Numbered from the stretch's first letter, positions 41,167 through 50,412 are shown. The stretch is 64,000 nt of DNA from an uncultured Selenomonadales bacterium (GCA_937877545.1 CALFJE010000114.1:1-64000); one strand, 5' to 3'. Program-made: numbers and translations. The notes: generated by a model not told the origin, from the letters alone.

Positions 41167-41589
41167 CTAAATTTCCCACGTCACCATGTAGCCGATATTG
41201 CCGTTTTTCAATCTGAAGCGCGGAGAGCACGTTGCCGCCTTGCCCGTATCTTTGAAGCGGCAATGGTAGCGTTTCAAGCCGTCCGCCAAGTCCTCCACGC
41301 GTTCAATTTCCGCGTTGAAAAATTTTATATACGGCTCAATTTCGCGTATGCACCACGTGCCCAAGTGTCGCAAGTCGTGTTCAATTGCCAAAACCTCGCC
41401 GACTTGTTTCCAAAATTTGGCGTCTCCGCACAGTTGGTGAATTATTATCATGTCGTGCGCCGCCGCGAATTCCGCAAAGCCTCTGTCGGGGAACCATATC
41501 AATCGGCAACGCGGCTCGGCATTGAACTTGACGCCCGTCTTTTTTTCATATAGTGCAATCCATTCTTCCAGCGTCTTTTTATCCGCCAT
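41167..41589 (-). CDS. Phage hypothetical protein
   Basis: 140 residues, soluble, with LEEWIALYEKKTGVKFNAEP near the start and CRFKDTGKAATCSPRFRLKN near the end. No family recognised. It ends with TAG 11 nt before the next structural gene and starts 3 nt after the preceding small gene, so part of the late operon. Confidence 0.65.
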   Translation of the reverse strand: MADKKTLEEWIALYEKKTGVKFNAEPRCRLIWFPDRGFAEFAAAHDMIIIHQLCGDAKFWKQVGEVLAIEHDLRHLGTWCIREIEPYIKFFNAEIERVEDLADGLKRYHCRFKDTGKAATCSPRFRLKNGNIGYMVTWEI

Positions 41590-41592
41590 CGT

Positions 41593-41784
41593 TCACACCT
41601 CCGCGCCCAAAAATCTGTATCGCTTGCCGCCGCTCGTCACTATCAGACACGGTATATCGCCCTGTTGCTCCAGTGAAAAAGTCAGTTCCGACGGCTCCGT
41701 TTCCTCATCAAAAAGTTTCGATATTTCCGTTACGTTCGCGCATTCCAAAGGCGGCGGCTCAGGTTGCCACGGATAATTTCTCAT
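41593..41784 (-). CDS. Small phage hypothetical protein
   Basis: 63 residues beginning MRNYPWQPEPPPLECANVTE; ends with a beta-rich IPCLIVTSGGKRYRFLGAEV. ATG 41784 is fixed by AAGGAGG 6 nt upstream. No family recognised. Confidence 0.6.
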   Translation of the reverse strand: MRNYPWQPEPPPLECANVTEISKLFDEETEPSELTFSLEQQGDIPCLIVTSGGKRYRFLGAEV

Positions 41785-41797
41785 CTCTCTTGCCTCC

Positions 41798-42244
41798 TTA
41801 AAAAATCGTGTCGAATAATTTCGCGCCCCATTTGCCGGCGGGACTGTTCGCAAGCGCGTTGACCGCCTTGACCGCCGGGGCTCCGAATCTTGAGGCGGCG
41901 AACATTGCCACAGGATATGCCGTCATGCCCGCGACGCCGCTCGGCGTTGAGCCCGTGCCCGCTCGCAAGAGCCCGTTTTGCGTCATTTGGTTTACCAAAT
42001 AGCCGCCCGCCGCTGTACCGACTGCTCCTATCGGCAAGAGATATTTAACCGCCGCCCGTTGTGCCTCGGCAGGTATCATTGCTTGCCCGCCGTACGTCGA
42101 AAAGCTTTGATATTGCGGGTTTCGATACGGTGTTGCATTCGGCGCAAAAAAATTGCCGAGCAAGTTTTGCACGGCTTCCGCATTGTAATTCACATATGGC
42201 GTCGGATTATAAAATCGCGACCGTTGTTGTTCTATCGGCGTCAT
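41798..42244 (-). CDS. Phage hypothetical protein with hydrophobic helices
   Basis: 148 residues. Asn/Pro/Tyr-rich N-terminus (RFYNPTPYVNYNAEAVQNLL), then Ala/Gly-rich helices (YLLPIGAVGTAAGGYLVNQM; GMTAYPVAMFAASRFG) that could insert in a membrane, as ejection proteins do. Position after the gp10-like gene fits a P22-style ejection or tail protein, but this is inference. Confidence 0.6.
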   Translation of the reverse strand: MTPIEQQRSRFYNPTPYVNYNAEAVQNLLGNFFAPNATPYRNPQYQSFSTYGGQAMIPAEAQRAAVKYLLPIGAVGTAAGGYLVNQMTQNGLLRAGTGSTPSGVAGMTAYPVAMFAASRFGAPAVKAVNALANSPAGKWGAKLFDTIF

Positions 42245-42256
42245 TTAATCATCTCC

Positions 42257-43630
42257 TTAAACCTCGGCAACATCCATAACGATTGAGTGAATCGTGACGC
42301 CGCCGCCTTGACCGTGTCCGCTTACGTCCAGATATTTGCCGCGATAAACGTTGCGGCTCTCCAATATGACGGTGTCTTGCGGCAAGCTCGTCGCGTTCAA
42401 ACTGATTTGCCTCGGTGCCGGCAATTTAACTCGTCCGCAAGTGAAATGTCCGCAGTAACCTTCGGGCTCCGACGGCGTTATCGTCACTTGCGACCGCTTA
42501 AGCAAAAAATTATGGTGACTTACGAGCCGTTGCGTCATGAATCGCCAATTCAAATATTCGCCGTTATCCTTGCCCGTATTCGCGTCCAATTTTGAAATTC
42601 TGTCGGGCGCGACGATATAAACCTCCTCGCCCGCGCTGAACACGTCAGATATTGCAGAGTTGAATTGCCGCTTGTACCACGACTTTAACAGCGTGTCGAA
42701 AATTAAAACTGTGCCCTCGCGCCCCAAACACCACACTTGCGATAACGGCGCGACGTACTTCACGACCGCATTTTTCGGGAGCTTGCGGACTTCGCGCTTG
42801 ACCAACGCCGCAATATCCTCAGGCTTGACGTTCCCGTAATAAGCATTCTGAATCAAATGCGCCGTTTCCGTGCCCAGAATAAATACGTCATCGCCGACCG
42901 CGCAACTGCTAAGCCGACCGTTACATTCGACGTTCGTCGCAACCTCAACTATACTCCAGCGCGGATATTCCTCGACCAGCCGATAACAATTTCCAGTCGT
43001 CTTAAAGAGCAAGATGTTATTCGACAAAGACGCCGCGCATATTATTTTCTGCCCGTCCTTGTAACCCGCCTCTGCGAATTTGGATGCGCTCTCCACGTTT
43101 GAATCCTCGCGCCAATCGGTTTCGTCACCGACCGCGCTGTAGCGGAGTATTGAGCCGCCGATCACGACTACGCGCCCCGCTCGAATAAACACGTCCTCTG
43201 CCGGCGGAGAATTTATCTGCAAGAGGTGCGCCCCGTTAAAGTATTGCAACTGCCCGCCGCTCGCGATTAGGACGCCGCTCTCCCACGCCGCATATTTCGG
43301 ATAAAGCTCGCCCGTCAGCTTGCCCAAAGAATTTCCGCCAAGGTGCCCGTCGAAGTCCGCCAAATAAATTTCCCTGTTTGTCTTGACGACCAGAATCACG
43401 CCGTTTATCGAATCATGAATCGCCGCGTACACGTCGGGCGTCCGCAATATGTCAATCGTGCCCGTTGCCGTCCTAAGTTTCGCGCTCGTGTGGTCGACTT
43501 CCATGTTCAAAACGTCCGCCAACTAATTTTCGCCGATGTCCTCCGCGCTCTGCGAAGTGTTCAAGCCGCCCGTGAAATCAGCTCGGATTATCGCTCGTTG
43601 AGCCTCGCCGTGTTTGCTTGCAAGTTTCAT
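42257..43630 (-). pseudogene. P22 gp10-like head-closure/tail protein interrupted by an amber codon
   Basis: The first 35 codons (43630-43526, MKLASKHGEAQRAIIRADFT GGLNTSQSAEDIGEN) end in a TAG at 43525-43523; the same frame then runs 421 codons with no break (LADVLNMEVDHTSAKLRTAT ... to 42257). The join reads as one protein, since this family has a GGLNT...ENEL...NMEVD-like N-terminus. CAG to TAG is one transition. Other phage genes here use TAG as a real stop (41167), so it is more likely a nonsense mutation than recoding. The product would be a beta-propeller-like packaged-DNA stabilisation protein. Confidence 0.7.
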
Positions 43631-44232
43631 CACCAATACCCCCGCAAGACTGCGCCGAACGGCGGCGGTGCCAACAGGCTCGCGATTTGCTGATGAATAT
43701 TCGCTATCAGCTGTTGCTCCTGCGTCATGTCGAATTCCTCCGTCAGCGACAACCGCCATATCGCGTATTCCAACAAAAAGTCGTCGAATTCGTTCAGCAA
43801 CGGCGTTTCGTCTTCCAAAGCCATTTCCGCCAAATCCTCAACCAATCGCACCGTCAATGCCGTTTCCACTCGCGGCGGCGGATATATTTTCAAGCTCTGC
43901 AAGCCCGTCCGATAAAAATATTTCGGGCGTCCCGTCAAGGGCTTTTCGCGAACGTGTTGCAGATTCGTCTCCAAGAGTTTGAATTTGCCCGCCGTCACGT
44001 CAAGTATCATCAGCGGGCGGCTCGGCAGTTGAATTTCGTCTTCGCCTGCCGCAAGTTCAAACGTCCGCGCCGTCATTAAAATTTCGGGCTGTATGTCCGC
44101 TATCGTTCGGCGGAGCACGCGCAAGCCTGCATTCAGCGCGTTCAATATTTCCGCGTCCGTGTAGTTGATTCGCTGTTCCTCGTCGTGTACCGCCGTCCTG
44201 ATTCGCCTTATCGCCTCGCGTATCGGTATCAT
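43630..44232 (-). CDS. Phage head-tail adaptor (P22 gp4-like)
   Basis: 200 residues: MIPIREAIRRIRTAVHDEEQ RINYTDAEILNALNAGLRVL at the start and DEFDDFLLEYAIWRLSLTEE near the end, the layout of gp4/DUF6682-like head-completion proteins. Lies between a small protein and the gp10-like gene, the expected P22 order. Confidence 0.75.
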   Translation of the reverse strand: MIPIREAIRRIRTAVHDEEQRINYTDAEILNALNAGLRVLRRTIADIQPEILMTARTFELAAGEDEIQLPSRPLMILDVTAGKFKLLETNLQHVREKPLTGRPKYFYRTGLQSLKIYPPPRVETALTVRLVEDLAEMALEDETPLLNEFDDFLLEYAIWRLSLTEEFDMTQEQQLIANIHQQIASLLAPPPFGAVLRGYW

Positions 44233-44233
44233 T

Positions 44234-44485
44234 TCAGCCGACCCTCAACTTCTCATTTTTATAGCGAATGTCGTCCGTGTCTTCGATAAGCCACAGCGCA
44301 TTTCGTTCTATCGCGTTTATCGTCTCAAAAAGCCTGAGTACTTCGTTCGGATAATCACGCCAATGCGTGCCCTGCGTGAATATCAGTTCCAAATCCGCCC
44401 GCGTACCGTTGCAAATTTCAAATATCGTTTTGGCGTTCACGATTATCCTTTCCAAACCGCTCGCCAATGTTTCCGAATACGCCAT
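44234..44485 (-). CDS. Small phage hypothetical protein
   Basis: 83 residues, helical (MAYSETLASGLERIIVNAKT; LRLFETINAIERNALWLIED). No family recognised. It occupies the place between portal and gp4-like genes where scaffold and coat would normally be. Confidence 0.65.
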   Translation of the reverse strand: MAYSETLASGLERIIVNAKTIFEICNGTRADLELIFTQGTHWRDYPNEVLRLFETINAIERNALWLIEDTDDIRYKNEKLRVG

Positions 44486-44497
44486 GAATATTCCTCC

Positions 44498-46621
44498 TTA
44501 AATTGCGGGCATCATGCCGCGCATTAAACTTTCCGCAGCCGCCTGCGTCAAGGCTCTGCCGCGTTGCGGTTGAGTTTGTCGGGCGGGAACGGGCGGCTCG
44601 TCAACGTCCAGTGGCATTTCGGCTTGCGCTTGAGCCTCGGCTTGTTGCTCGGCGGCTTCCTGCGGGAACGTCGCCGCTATCCAATTCGCCAACACCCGCT
44701 CCACGACGCCCGAATCAATGTAGCCCGCCTTTGCCGCCATTGCCAACTGTATCGGCGGCGGTGCGTCGCGGAAATTTATCACCTGCCGCGAATCTTGATT
44801 CTTTATCTCCTCAAGGTGCAATTTCATTTGCATTTCGGATTGAGCGGCTTTGGCTTGCGATTCCTGCCGCTCCTGCCAACGTTGCTTGATTTCCTCTTTG
44901 TGCGGCACGTCCGACAGGTCTAAAATTATGTCGAATACCAAATCGCCCGGCACACCCAAACGGCTCACCGCGTCAACCAACGTGAACATTTGCGCTTGCC
45001 GCTGGGTCGTCGACGCCTCCACGTCCGCTATCACAATATCAAACTCGCCCTGCGAAAGGTCGTTGAGCGTGTGCACTATCACGCCGGCTATCGGGTCTTG
45101 CTCTGCCACTTGCTGATTCACCGTGATGAATTTCTGCCCGTTCGCGCCTTCCACGCGATAAACTTTCTCCGCCGTGTAGAATTGCGGAATTACGCCCGCA
45201 TGTCCGCGTCGTCCCCAAAGCAGATTCGCGACTTTTTTCTTCGCCGTCCGCAGATTATCAAATATCACCGCCAAATGGGTAATTGATTGACGTTGCTTAA
45301 GCTCAATCGCACGTCCGCTTGAGCCGCTCGGTATGTCGACGCCCATTAACGCCTCGTTTATCCCGCTGATTGCCGTCAAATCTGCCGTCGCTTGAGTCTC
45401 CGCTTGCGCCACGCCCGCAGGGTATTGCCCTATCGGTCGCTCCAAAATTTTTCCTTGCGATAAAACCATCGGGCGCACTTTCTGAAAATGCCCCGGTATC
45501 GAGCCGTATCGCTCAAACTCCGCGAATTGCTTTTCCGTCATGGCGTCGTCCTCTATGAACCCTCCGCCGTTCCCAATTTTGTTCAGTATGTCAAGCTGTT
45601 GAATACGTCGCTTGTTTATCTCCCGTTGCGGATTCTTCAAGTCGCGAACAAAGCCCGCAGGTATCTCGTCGCCGCCGATACCGTAGTAGTAGCACGTCAG
45701 CGGCACCAACGGAAATTCCCCGTGTTGATACGGCGATTCCATATCCTCCAGTAACACGTTGTCGAAGAATACGCAAACTTTCACGACCGGCAAATTCGTT
45801 ACCTTCGGCGCAACTATCAGCCCCTGCAAAAATAATTCGGGCGTCACTGCCTCGGCGGGAATTTCTTCGCCCGTCGCCAATACGAACGTCGTTTTGGTTT
45901 CGCGCTTTTTATACCAACACTCGACAAGCCTAACCTTTTGCAACTCACGCTTGTACCAGAGCAATTCATCACGACGTGACGCATTCTCCCGCTCGGCGGC
46001 GTCGTAGATAGCAAACTGCGCCGCTATCGCCTCGGCGTGTTCGGGGTAGACTTCGCTCAATTCGTCTTTATCAACCCACTTGGCGCGGAAAATATATTTC
46101 GAGTCGCTGAAGTCGGCTTTATGCGCTTCGGGGTCGGCGTAGATTGAAAACGGGTCTTCGCGTCGAACATAAGCCTCGCCGTCGGAGCCGTCCTCGTTCA
46201 GTTCGTAGCCCACGAAAAACCAGCCCAGCCCGCCGATTGCCGCGTCCATAAATGCCGCCGATTCATGCGTCGTGTAGTCACAGCGGTCGAGGATATATTT
46301 CGTCAAACCTTTGCGCACTTGGCATATCTCAACGTCGTCCTCTGTTCGTGCCTTAAATTCAATATCGAAGCGATTGATTCTTTGGTAGCCGCTAAGCAAA
46401 TTCATCAGCGGGCGGATTCGATTTATCGTTATGGCGGGGCGGCGCATTTCCTTGAAGCGCATCAATTCAGCCCGCGTCCATTGCCGCCCTTCCACGAAGT
46501 CATAATCCTCACGAGCCGCGTCTTGCCAACGTCGCGCCGCATCGACCGCGTCCCTAAACCACCGCCGATATTGCCCGATTCCCTCTCGTTCAAAAAATTT
46601 CTCAAGCTCCAATGCCGTCAC
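44498..46621 (-). CDS. Phage portal protein (P22 type)
   Basis: 707 residues, the size of P22-like portals. ALELEKFFEREGIGQYRRWF, DYDFVEGRQWTRAELMRFKE MRRPAITINRIRPL, EDPFSIYADPEAHKADFSDS KYIFRAKWVDKDE, and SGINEALMGVDIPSGSSGRA. A Gln/Ala-rich C-terminal coiled region fits the portal barrel. Forms the ring through which DNA is packaged. A strong terminator of the cargo gene lies just upstream. Confidence 0.92.
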   Translation of the reverse strand: MTALELEKFFEREGIGQYRRWFRDAVDAARRWQDAAREDYDFVEGRQWTRAELMRFKEMRRPAITINRIRPLMNLLSGYQRINRFDIEFKARTEDDVEICQVRKGLTKYILDRCDYTTHESAAFMDAAIGGLGWFFVGYELNEDGSDGEAYVRREDPFSIYADPEAHKADFSDSKYIFRAKWVDKDELSEVYPEHAEAIAAQFAIYDAAERENASRRDELLWYKRELQKVRLVECWYKKRETKTTFVLATGEEIPAEAVTPELFLQGLIVAPKVTNLPVVKVCVFFDNVLLEDMESPYQHGEFPLVPLTCYYYGIGGDEIPAGFVRDLKNPQREINKRRIQQLDILNKIGNGGGFIEDDAMTEKQFAEFERYGSIPGHFQKVRPMVLSQGKILERPIGQYPAGVAQAETQATADLTAISGINEALMGVDIPSGSSGRAIELKQRQSITHLAVIFDNLRTAKKKVANLLWGRRGHAGVIPQFYTAEKVYRVEGANGQKFITVNQQVAEQDPIAGVIVHTLNDLSQGEFDIVIADVEASTTQRQAQMFTLVDAVSRLGVPGDLVFDIILDLSDVPHKEEIKQRWQERQESQAKAAQSEMQMKLHLEEIKNQDSRQVINFRDAPPPIQLAMAAKAGYIDSGVVERVLANWIAATFPQEAAEQQAEAQAQAEMPLDVDEPPVPARQTQPQRGRALTQAAAESLMRGMMPAI

Positions 46622-46625
46622 CTCA

Positions 46626-46652
46626 ACAAAAAAACACTCGCCTAAGCAAGTG
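46626..46652 (-). terminator. Terminator of the toxin-antitoxin cargo
   Basis: Minus strand CACTTGC-TTAG-GCGAGTG followed by T8; it separates the cargo from the portal gene. Confidence 0.8.
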
Positions 46653-46669
46653 CCGTAAGTTTTTTTACT

Positions 46670-47281
46670 TTAAACGTCAAGATATTTTAGCAGTTGTATC
46701 AGAGAATGATTCTTTAATTTGTATTGCTCCTCGCCCTCCGGAGAACGTTGTCCGAACTGTACAAAGCCATTTTTCTCATAAAATTTTACTAATGCAGGAA
46801 CGTCTTCACATTCGAGATAAACGACACGCCCGCCGAATATCCTTTGCCCGTCCGCAACGGTATCACAAGCGATTTTTAGGAGCTCGTCTCCGGTTATAAG
46901 CTCGTTATAACTGTTGGTAAAATTTTTTCCGAGTTGCCCGATTAAAGGAGCCGTAAGCAAATATTTATCGATTTCTTTGTCAAACATCACAAATTTTCTT
47001 AGCCGCTGTCTGAGCTTACTGCTTAAATTCTTCAGTTTAATGTGAGTATATTTTTGTGCCAAAGCGAAATAGCCCACATTAACCCATTCGTTTCTATAAG
47101 ATGCCAAAATAAGCCATACGGACGCCAAACGTTGAAGGGAAAATGTTATTGCTTTATTGCGGATAAAATCTTCGACATCAGCATTTGGCGGGCACGAAAA
47201 ATTTTCAAGGGCTTTCTTAACTAAAGTCTCGTCTGTGTCTTTCAGAACGTCGAGCAGGTTGATTTTTTGAAACCCTTCCAT
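46670..47281 (-). CDS. GNAT-family toxin-like acetyltransferase (prophage cargo)
   Basis: 203 residues. GNAT core: LTAPLIGQLGKNFTNSYNEL, ITGDELLKIACDTVADGQRI, GGRVVYLECEDVPALVKFYE KNGFVQFGQRS, the usual beta4-beta5 acetyl-CoA region. An N-terminal extension (DTDETLVKKALENFSCPPNA DVEDFIRNKAI) is typical of a group found in Firmicute phages. Like TacT-type toxins it may acetylate aminoacyl-tRNA or another target. Starts 3 nt after a small partner gene. More AT-rich than its neighbours. Confidence 0.8.
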   Translation of the reverse strand: MEGFQKINLLDVLKDTDETLVKKALENFSCPPNADVEDFIRNKAITFSLQRLASVWLILASYRNEWVNVGYFALAQKYTHIKLKNLSSKLRQRLRKFVMFDKEIDKYLLTAPLIGQLGKNFTNSYNELITGDELLKIACDTVADGQRIFGGRVVYLECEDVPALVKFYEKNGFVQFGQRSPEGEEQYKLKNHSLIQLLKYLDV

Positions 47282-47284
47282 AAG

Positions 47285-47467
47285 TCAACTCCACTTGATT
47301 TTGGCAAAAAAATCCTTAGCCTGCTCGCGTTTAACTTCGTGCACGGAACGGCTCATCTTAACTTCTTCGCCGCGATGCTTTTCGGCTTGTTCCAAAGCTC
47401 TAACCAAACGTTGAGCTTGCTTTGCCGTGGTTATGTTAATGTTTTTAAGAAAACTCGACGTTGCCAT
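47285..47467 (-). CDS. Putative antitoxin partner of the GNAT protein
   Basis: 60 residues, charged and helical (MATSSFLKNINITTAKQAQR LVRALEQAEKH; then MSRSVHEVKREQAKDFFAKI). ATG 47467 follows GAGGGAG. Size, charge, order and 3-nt spacing fit an antitoxin upstream of its toxin; no DNA-binding family is certain. Confidence 0.6.
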   Translation of the reverse strand: MATSSFLKNINITTAKQAQRLVRALEQAEKHRGEEVKMSRSVHEVKREQAKDFFAKIKWS

Positions 47468-47573
47468 AGCTGACACTCCCTCTGAAAATCCAAATATCAT
47501 AAATTATTTAAGGGTAATTTAGCATTAGGCAAAACGTCCGTCAACATTTTAATCAAAAAGTAATATGACACAT

Positions 47574-48950
47574 TCAATACGTCCAAGCCGAGGGTAATGT
47601 TTCTTCGCGCCAAGAATCGCGACGTTTGGGCGTCTTCTTCGTCGGAGCAAACGGGCGCGATAAACAGGCGTAAACAATCGCGTCGACCGCGTGGTCTTCG
47701 GCGTCGGTGTCGTAGGTTTCGGGGTTGTGCTTATCGTGCGCCAACATCGGTATCGTCCGCGCCACATGCAAGCACGTCGTGAAAAATTTTATCGCCGGTA
47801 CATACTCGCCCGCCGAATTTTTGTTGCCGATTAACCGTTGTTTGAAAGCGTTGGAACCCTCGGCGCGCCCCTTTGCACTCTTGCCGAACGTCGGCAACTT
47901 AGCCGCGTACAGCTGATTGTTTATTTCCTCCGCCACGCAAGGCACGCCCGTCTTTGCCCAACACGCCGAATCCAAGACGCCGTAGCTGATATTTTCCTCG
48001 CGGCGTTCCAACTTGGCAATTTTCTCGCCGACTTGAGCCGCCGTCTCGCCCGTGCCCTGATTAGCTTTGCCGCCCCAGCCGTACAGCTCGCGATAGCAAA
48101 ATAAATTCCCGTCATAATCGACCGCGAACCATAAGCAACAATACGGCTTGGCGCAACCCCAATCCATTGCGCGGAACTTTATCCAATCCGTCGGTATCGC
48201 GAACGGCGCAACCAAATGTTTACGCTCGTCCCATTCGCGAAAGAATTGCCCGCTCGCCACGCCCCATTGTCCAAGAGCCGCCACTTTATAGCGTTGCGGG
48301 TTGCTTAACCTCATTTCCTCGAATAACGCCTTGTCCGCCGCCGATAAGAATTCGTTGCACTCGTAGGTTGTCGTCATCGCCAATACGTCCGCGCTCGGCT
48401 TGTCGAAGAATCGCGCTTTGAGCCAACTGGAGCTGTCCCACGGATTGAAACTTATCGACCATTGGATAAAGTAACCGTCGGGCATTTGTCCGCGTAACGA
48501 TTCGTCTATCAGCTGAAAATCGTCCTCCGTGACTTCAAACGCTTCCTCCAGCCAGCCCCAACATAAAAAGCCCTTGTCCACCGTGATTGAAGTCAGCTTA
48601 AAGGCGTCGTCCAAGCCGCGAAAAATTATGCGTTGTCCCGTCGGCAAATATTCAAGTTCCAAAGGGCTTACGCGGGCTTTCCAATATTCCGACACGCCCA
48701 GCCGATTTATCGCCCAGCGTAATTGCGCAAAGCATGAATTCTTCAGCGACTTTTCCGTTTTCCGAATCACCAACGTGTTCGCCGACGGATATTCCATCAT
48801 GCGGCAGATTATGTTCAATGCGATTGTCGTTGACTTCTTCGACGCACGAGAGCCTTTGACCACGCGGTAACGTTTCTTGCAATTCCAAAAGCGACCGTAA
48901 CCTTTGCCAACCACGTCGGGCAAATACAGTTCAGTCTTCAAGTTGCTCAC
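47574..48950 (-). CDS. terL: Phage terminase large subunit
   Basis: 458 residues. ATPase: YRVVKGSRASKKSTTIALNI (Walker A-like) and KGFLCWGWLEEAFEVTEDDF (Walker B region). Nuclease: IKFRAMDWGCAKPYCCLWFA with an Asp, and DTDAEDHAVDAIVYACL near the end supplying acidic residues. Cuts and packages phage DNA. Overlaps terS by 20 bp. Confidence 0.93.
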   Translation of the reverse strand: MSNLKTELYLPDVVGKGYGRFWNCKKRYRVVKGSRASKKSTTIALNIICRMMEYPSANTLVIRKTEKSLKNSCFAQLRWAINRLGVSEYWKARVSPLELEYLPTGQRIIFRGLDDAFKLTSITVDKGFLCWGWLEEAFEVTEDDFQLIDESLRGQMPDGYFIQWSISFNPWDSSSWLKARFFDKPSADVLAMTTTYECNEFLSAADKALFEEMRLSNPQRYKVAALGQWGVASGQFFREWDERKHLVAPFAIPTDWIKFRAMDWGCAKPYCCLWFAVDYDGNLFCYRELYGWGGKANQGTGETAAQVGEKIAKLERREENISYGVLDSACWAKTGVPCVAEEINNQLYAAKLPTFGKSAKGRAEGSNAFKQRLIGNKNSAGEYVPAIKFFTTCLHVARTIPMLAHDKHNPETYDTDAEDHAVDAIVYACLSRPFAPTKKTPKRRDSWREETLPSAWTY

Positions 48951-49302
48951 CGCCCGATATGACTACCGGCGTTGCTTTGAAACTGATTTGCGTCACGTAT
49001 GCGCCCTGCACTTTCAGCAAAAGGTGTATCGCTTTGATTCGATTTGCGTCGTCCGCCTCCGAATTCCGCGCTATCGCCGTTAAAATTTCTTGGCATTCAA
49101 CCACGCCCGCAATTTTTTCGCGTTTGACTTCCGCCGCCAATTCTGCCAGCCGCGCTTGTATCTCAGGCTTCTTGAGCAAATTCGACGCCAAGGTTTGGCA
49201 CGAGGTCTTTTTCTTTTGGTAGCCCGCTCGCAAGTATGCCTCTGTCGCATTTCCGCATGACGCATATTCCAAACAAAATTTCTCTTGTCGCGGCGTCAAC
49301 AT
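48931..49302 (-). CDS. terS: Phage terminase small subunit
   Basis: 123 residues. LTPRQEKFCLEYASCGNATE AYLRAGYQ is the Terminase_2 helix-turn-helix signature; DNA-binding partner of TerL. ATG 49302 preferred over a GTG 9 nt upstream because GGTGAG spacing is better. Confidence 0.88.
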   Translation of the reverse strand: MLTPRQEKFCLEYASCGNATEAYLRAGYQKKKTSCQTLASNLLKKPEIQARLAELAAEVKREKIAGVVECQEILTAIARNSEADDANRIKAIHLLLKVQGAYVTQISFKATPVVISGGEQLED

Positions 49303-49369
49303 TTTTCTCACCGCCTTTCCATTATGCCAAGTTTATCAGAAATTCCCGCCCGTTATCGCCGTCATAAGC

Positions 49370-49639
49370 TCAAACTTTTATCAAGCCGAGTTGCACCGCC
49401 TGCAATGCCGCGTACATCCTTACGAAGTCCAATAATCGGCGTCGTGTTGAGTTTGAGATTTGGAGTTCCCGACACGTCTTGCGCCAATCTTCGCGGGCGT
49501 AGCGGCGGCGTGCTGCCTCAAAGCGGCAATCCGCTTGCTTTCGCGCCCAAGCCCATGTTTTGTCGACCACCGTCAGCCACAGCTCGGGATATTCTACCGT
49601 TTGCTCGCAATTTAGCATGACTTTTTTAAGCGGCGTCAA
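49370..49639 (-). CDS. Phage late regulator-like protein, N-terminus probably lost
   Basis: 89 residues from a TTG; basic and helical (DCRFEAARRRYAREDWRKTC, STRRRLLDFVRMYAALQAVQ), perhaps an ArpU-like or HTH protein. The same frame is open upstream to about 49727 and reads like protein (GRPHLPQKIELSDPTVAQVL RNL), but has no standard start before a TAA, so the gene seems cut at the prophage edge. Confidence 0.5.
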   Translation of the reverse strand: MTPLKKVMLNCEQTVEYPELWLTVVDKTWAWARKQADCRFEAARRRYAREDWRKTCRELQISNSTRRRLLDFVRMYAALQAVQLGLIKV

Positions 49640-49780
49640 ATTCCTTAGGACTTGCGCGACGGTCGGGTCGGACAGCTCAATCTTTTGCGGCAGGTGCGGG
49701 CGTCCGTCATAACAATTTTTAATCGGCGGTTAAAGACAAATGCGGCGATTTGCCTTATACTTGGCGCGAGGTGAAAAATT

Positions 49781-50392
49781 ATGAGCATGAAAAAATTTTT
49801 GGCGGGCTTGTTGAGCGGCGCGTTGATTATGGCGGGCGGCAATGCCTTGGCGAATCCGCCCGATATGCAAGACCGCGACGACGAATCTTGGCAAGAGGAA
49901 GAGGCAGCTCATATCGGCGGCTGGGCGAAATATTTTTCCGAAAAATACGGCGTCGATTCCGCGCAGGTTGAGCAGGCATTGACCGACGGCGTACATATAG
50001 AGGACGTGCGTCATGCGGCGATTTTGTCCAAGCTCAGCGGCAAGAGTTTTTCGGATGTCCTCGCCATGAAGGTCGATTGGGGGCAAGTCGCCGATAAGTT
50101 GGGCGTCACCCGCGAACAGGTTGCGGAATTCTTCCAACAGGAGCGCGAGGAGAGTTTTGCCAAACACGCCGGCATTGACGTTAAGACTCTGCGCGGCTTG
50201 CTCAAAGACGGCTACGACATGCGCGACATTGCCATTGCCGGCAAAATTGCGCAGGCGGCAAACAAAGACGTTAAGAGCGTCCTCGGCAAGCGCAAACTCA
50301 ACAACACCTGGGAAGACGTGGCTAAATCTTTCGGCGTCGACATGGGCAAAATAATGCCGCCGCCGCCGCAAGGTCATCAACGCGGCAGATAA
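49781..50392 (+). CDS. Secreted protein of unknown function
   Basis: 203 residues. Signal peptide MSMKKFLAGLLSGALIMAGG NALA. The mature part is helical with repeated segments that each look like small helix-turn-helix modules: AKYFSEKYGVDSAQVEQALT DGVHIEDVRHAAILSKLSGK and VADKLGVTREQVAEFFQQER. Exported, so not a DNA-binding regulator. Pro/Gln/His tail. ATG after GAGGTG. Monocistronic with terminator. Confidence 0.75.
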   Translation: MSMKKFLAGLLSGALIMAGGNALANPPDMQDRDDESWQEEEAAHIGGWAKYFSEKYGVDSAQVEQALTDGVHIEDVRHAAILSKLSGKSFSDVLAMKVDWGQVADKLGVTREQVAEFFQQEREESFAKHAGIDVKTLRGLLKDGYDMRDIAIAGKIAQAANKDVKSVLGKRKLNNTWEDVAKSFGVDMGKIMPPPPQGHQRGR

Positions 50393-50412
50393 ATTCCTTT
50401 CCATAAAAATTC

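Larger units (their letters stand above)
40204..49730 (-). mobile_element. Prophage remnant (P22-like packaging and head module)
   Basis: Minus-strand block with, in transcription order, a truncated regulator-like gene, TerS, TerL, a GNAT toxin-antitoxin cargo, portal, small protein, gp4-like adaptor, gp10-like protein (interrupted), and four structural-type small genes. No integrase, replication, lysis, coat or scaffold gene is present. The genomic octamer CTGCGCGG is absent from this block although common on both sides. Borders are estimates. Confidence 0.8.

Noticed and set aside
42257..43630. Amber (TAG) reassigned to an amino acid in the phage
   Set aside because: At 41167 the same prophage uses TAG as a natural stop just before the next gene's ribosome site, and only one internal TAG was seen, so a nonsense mutation is simpler.
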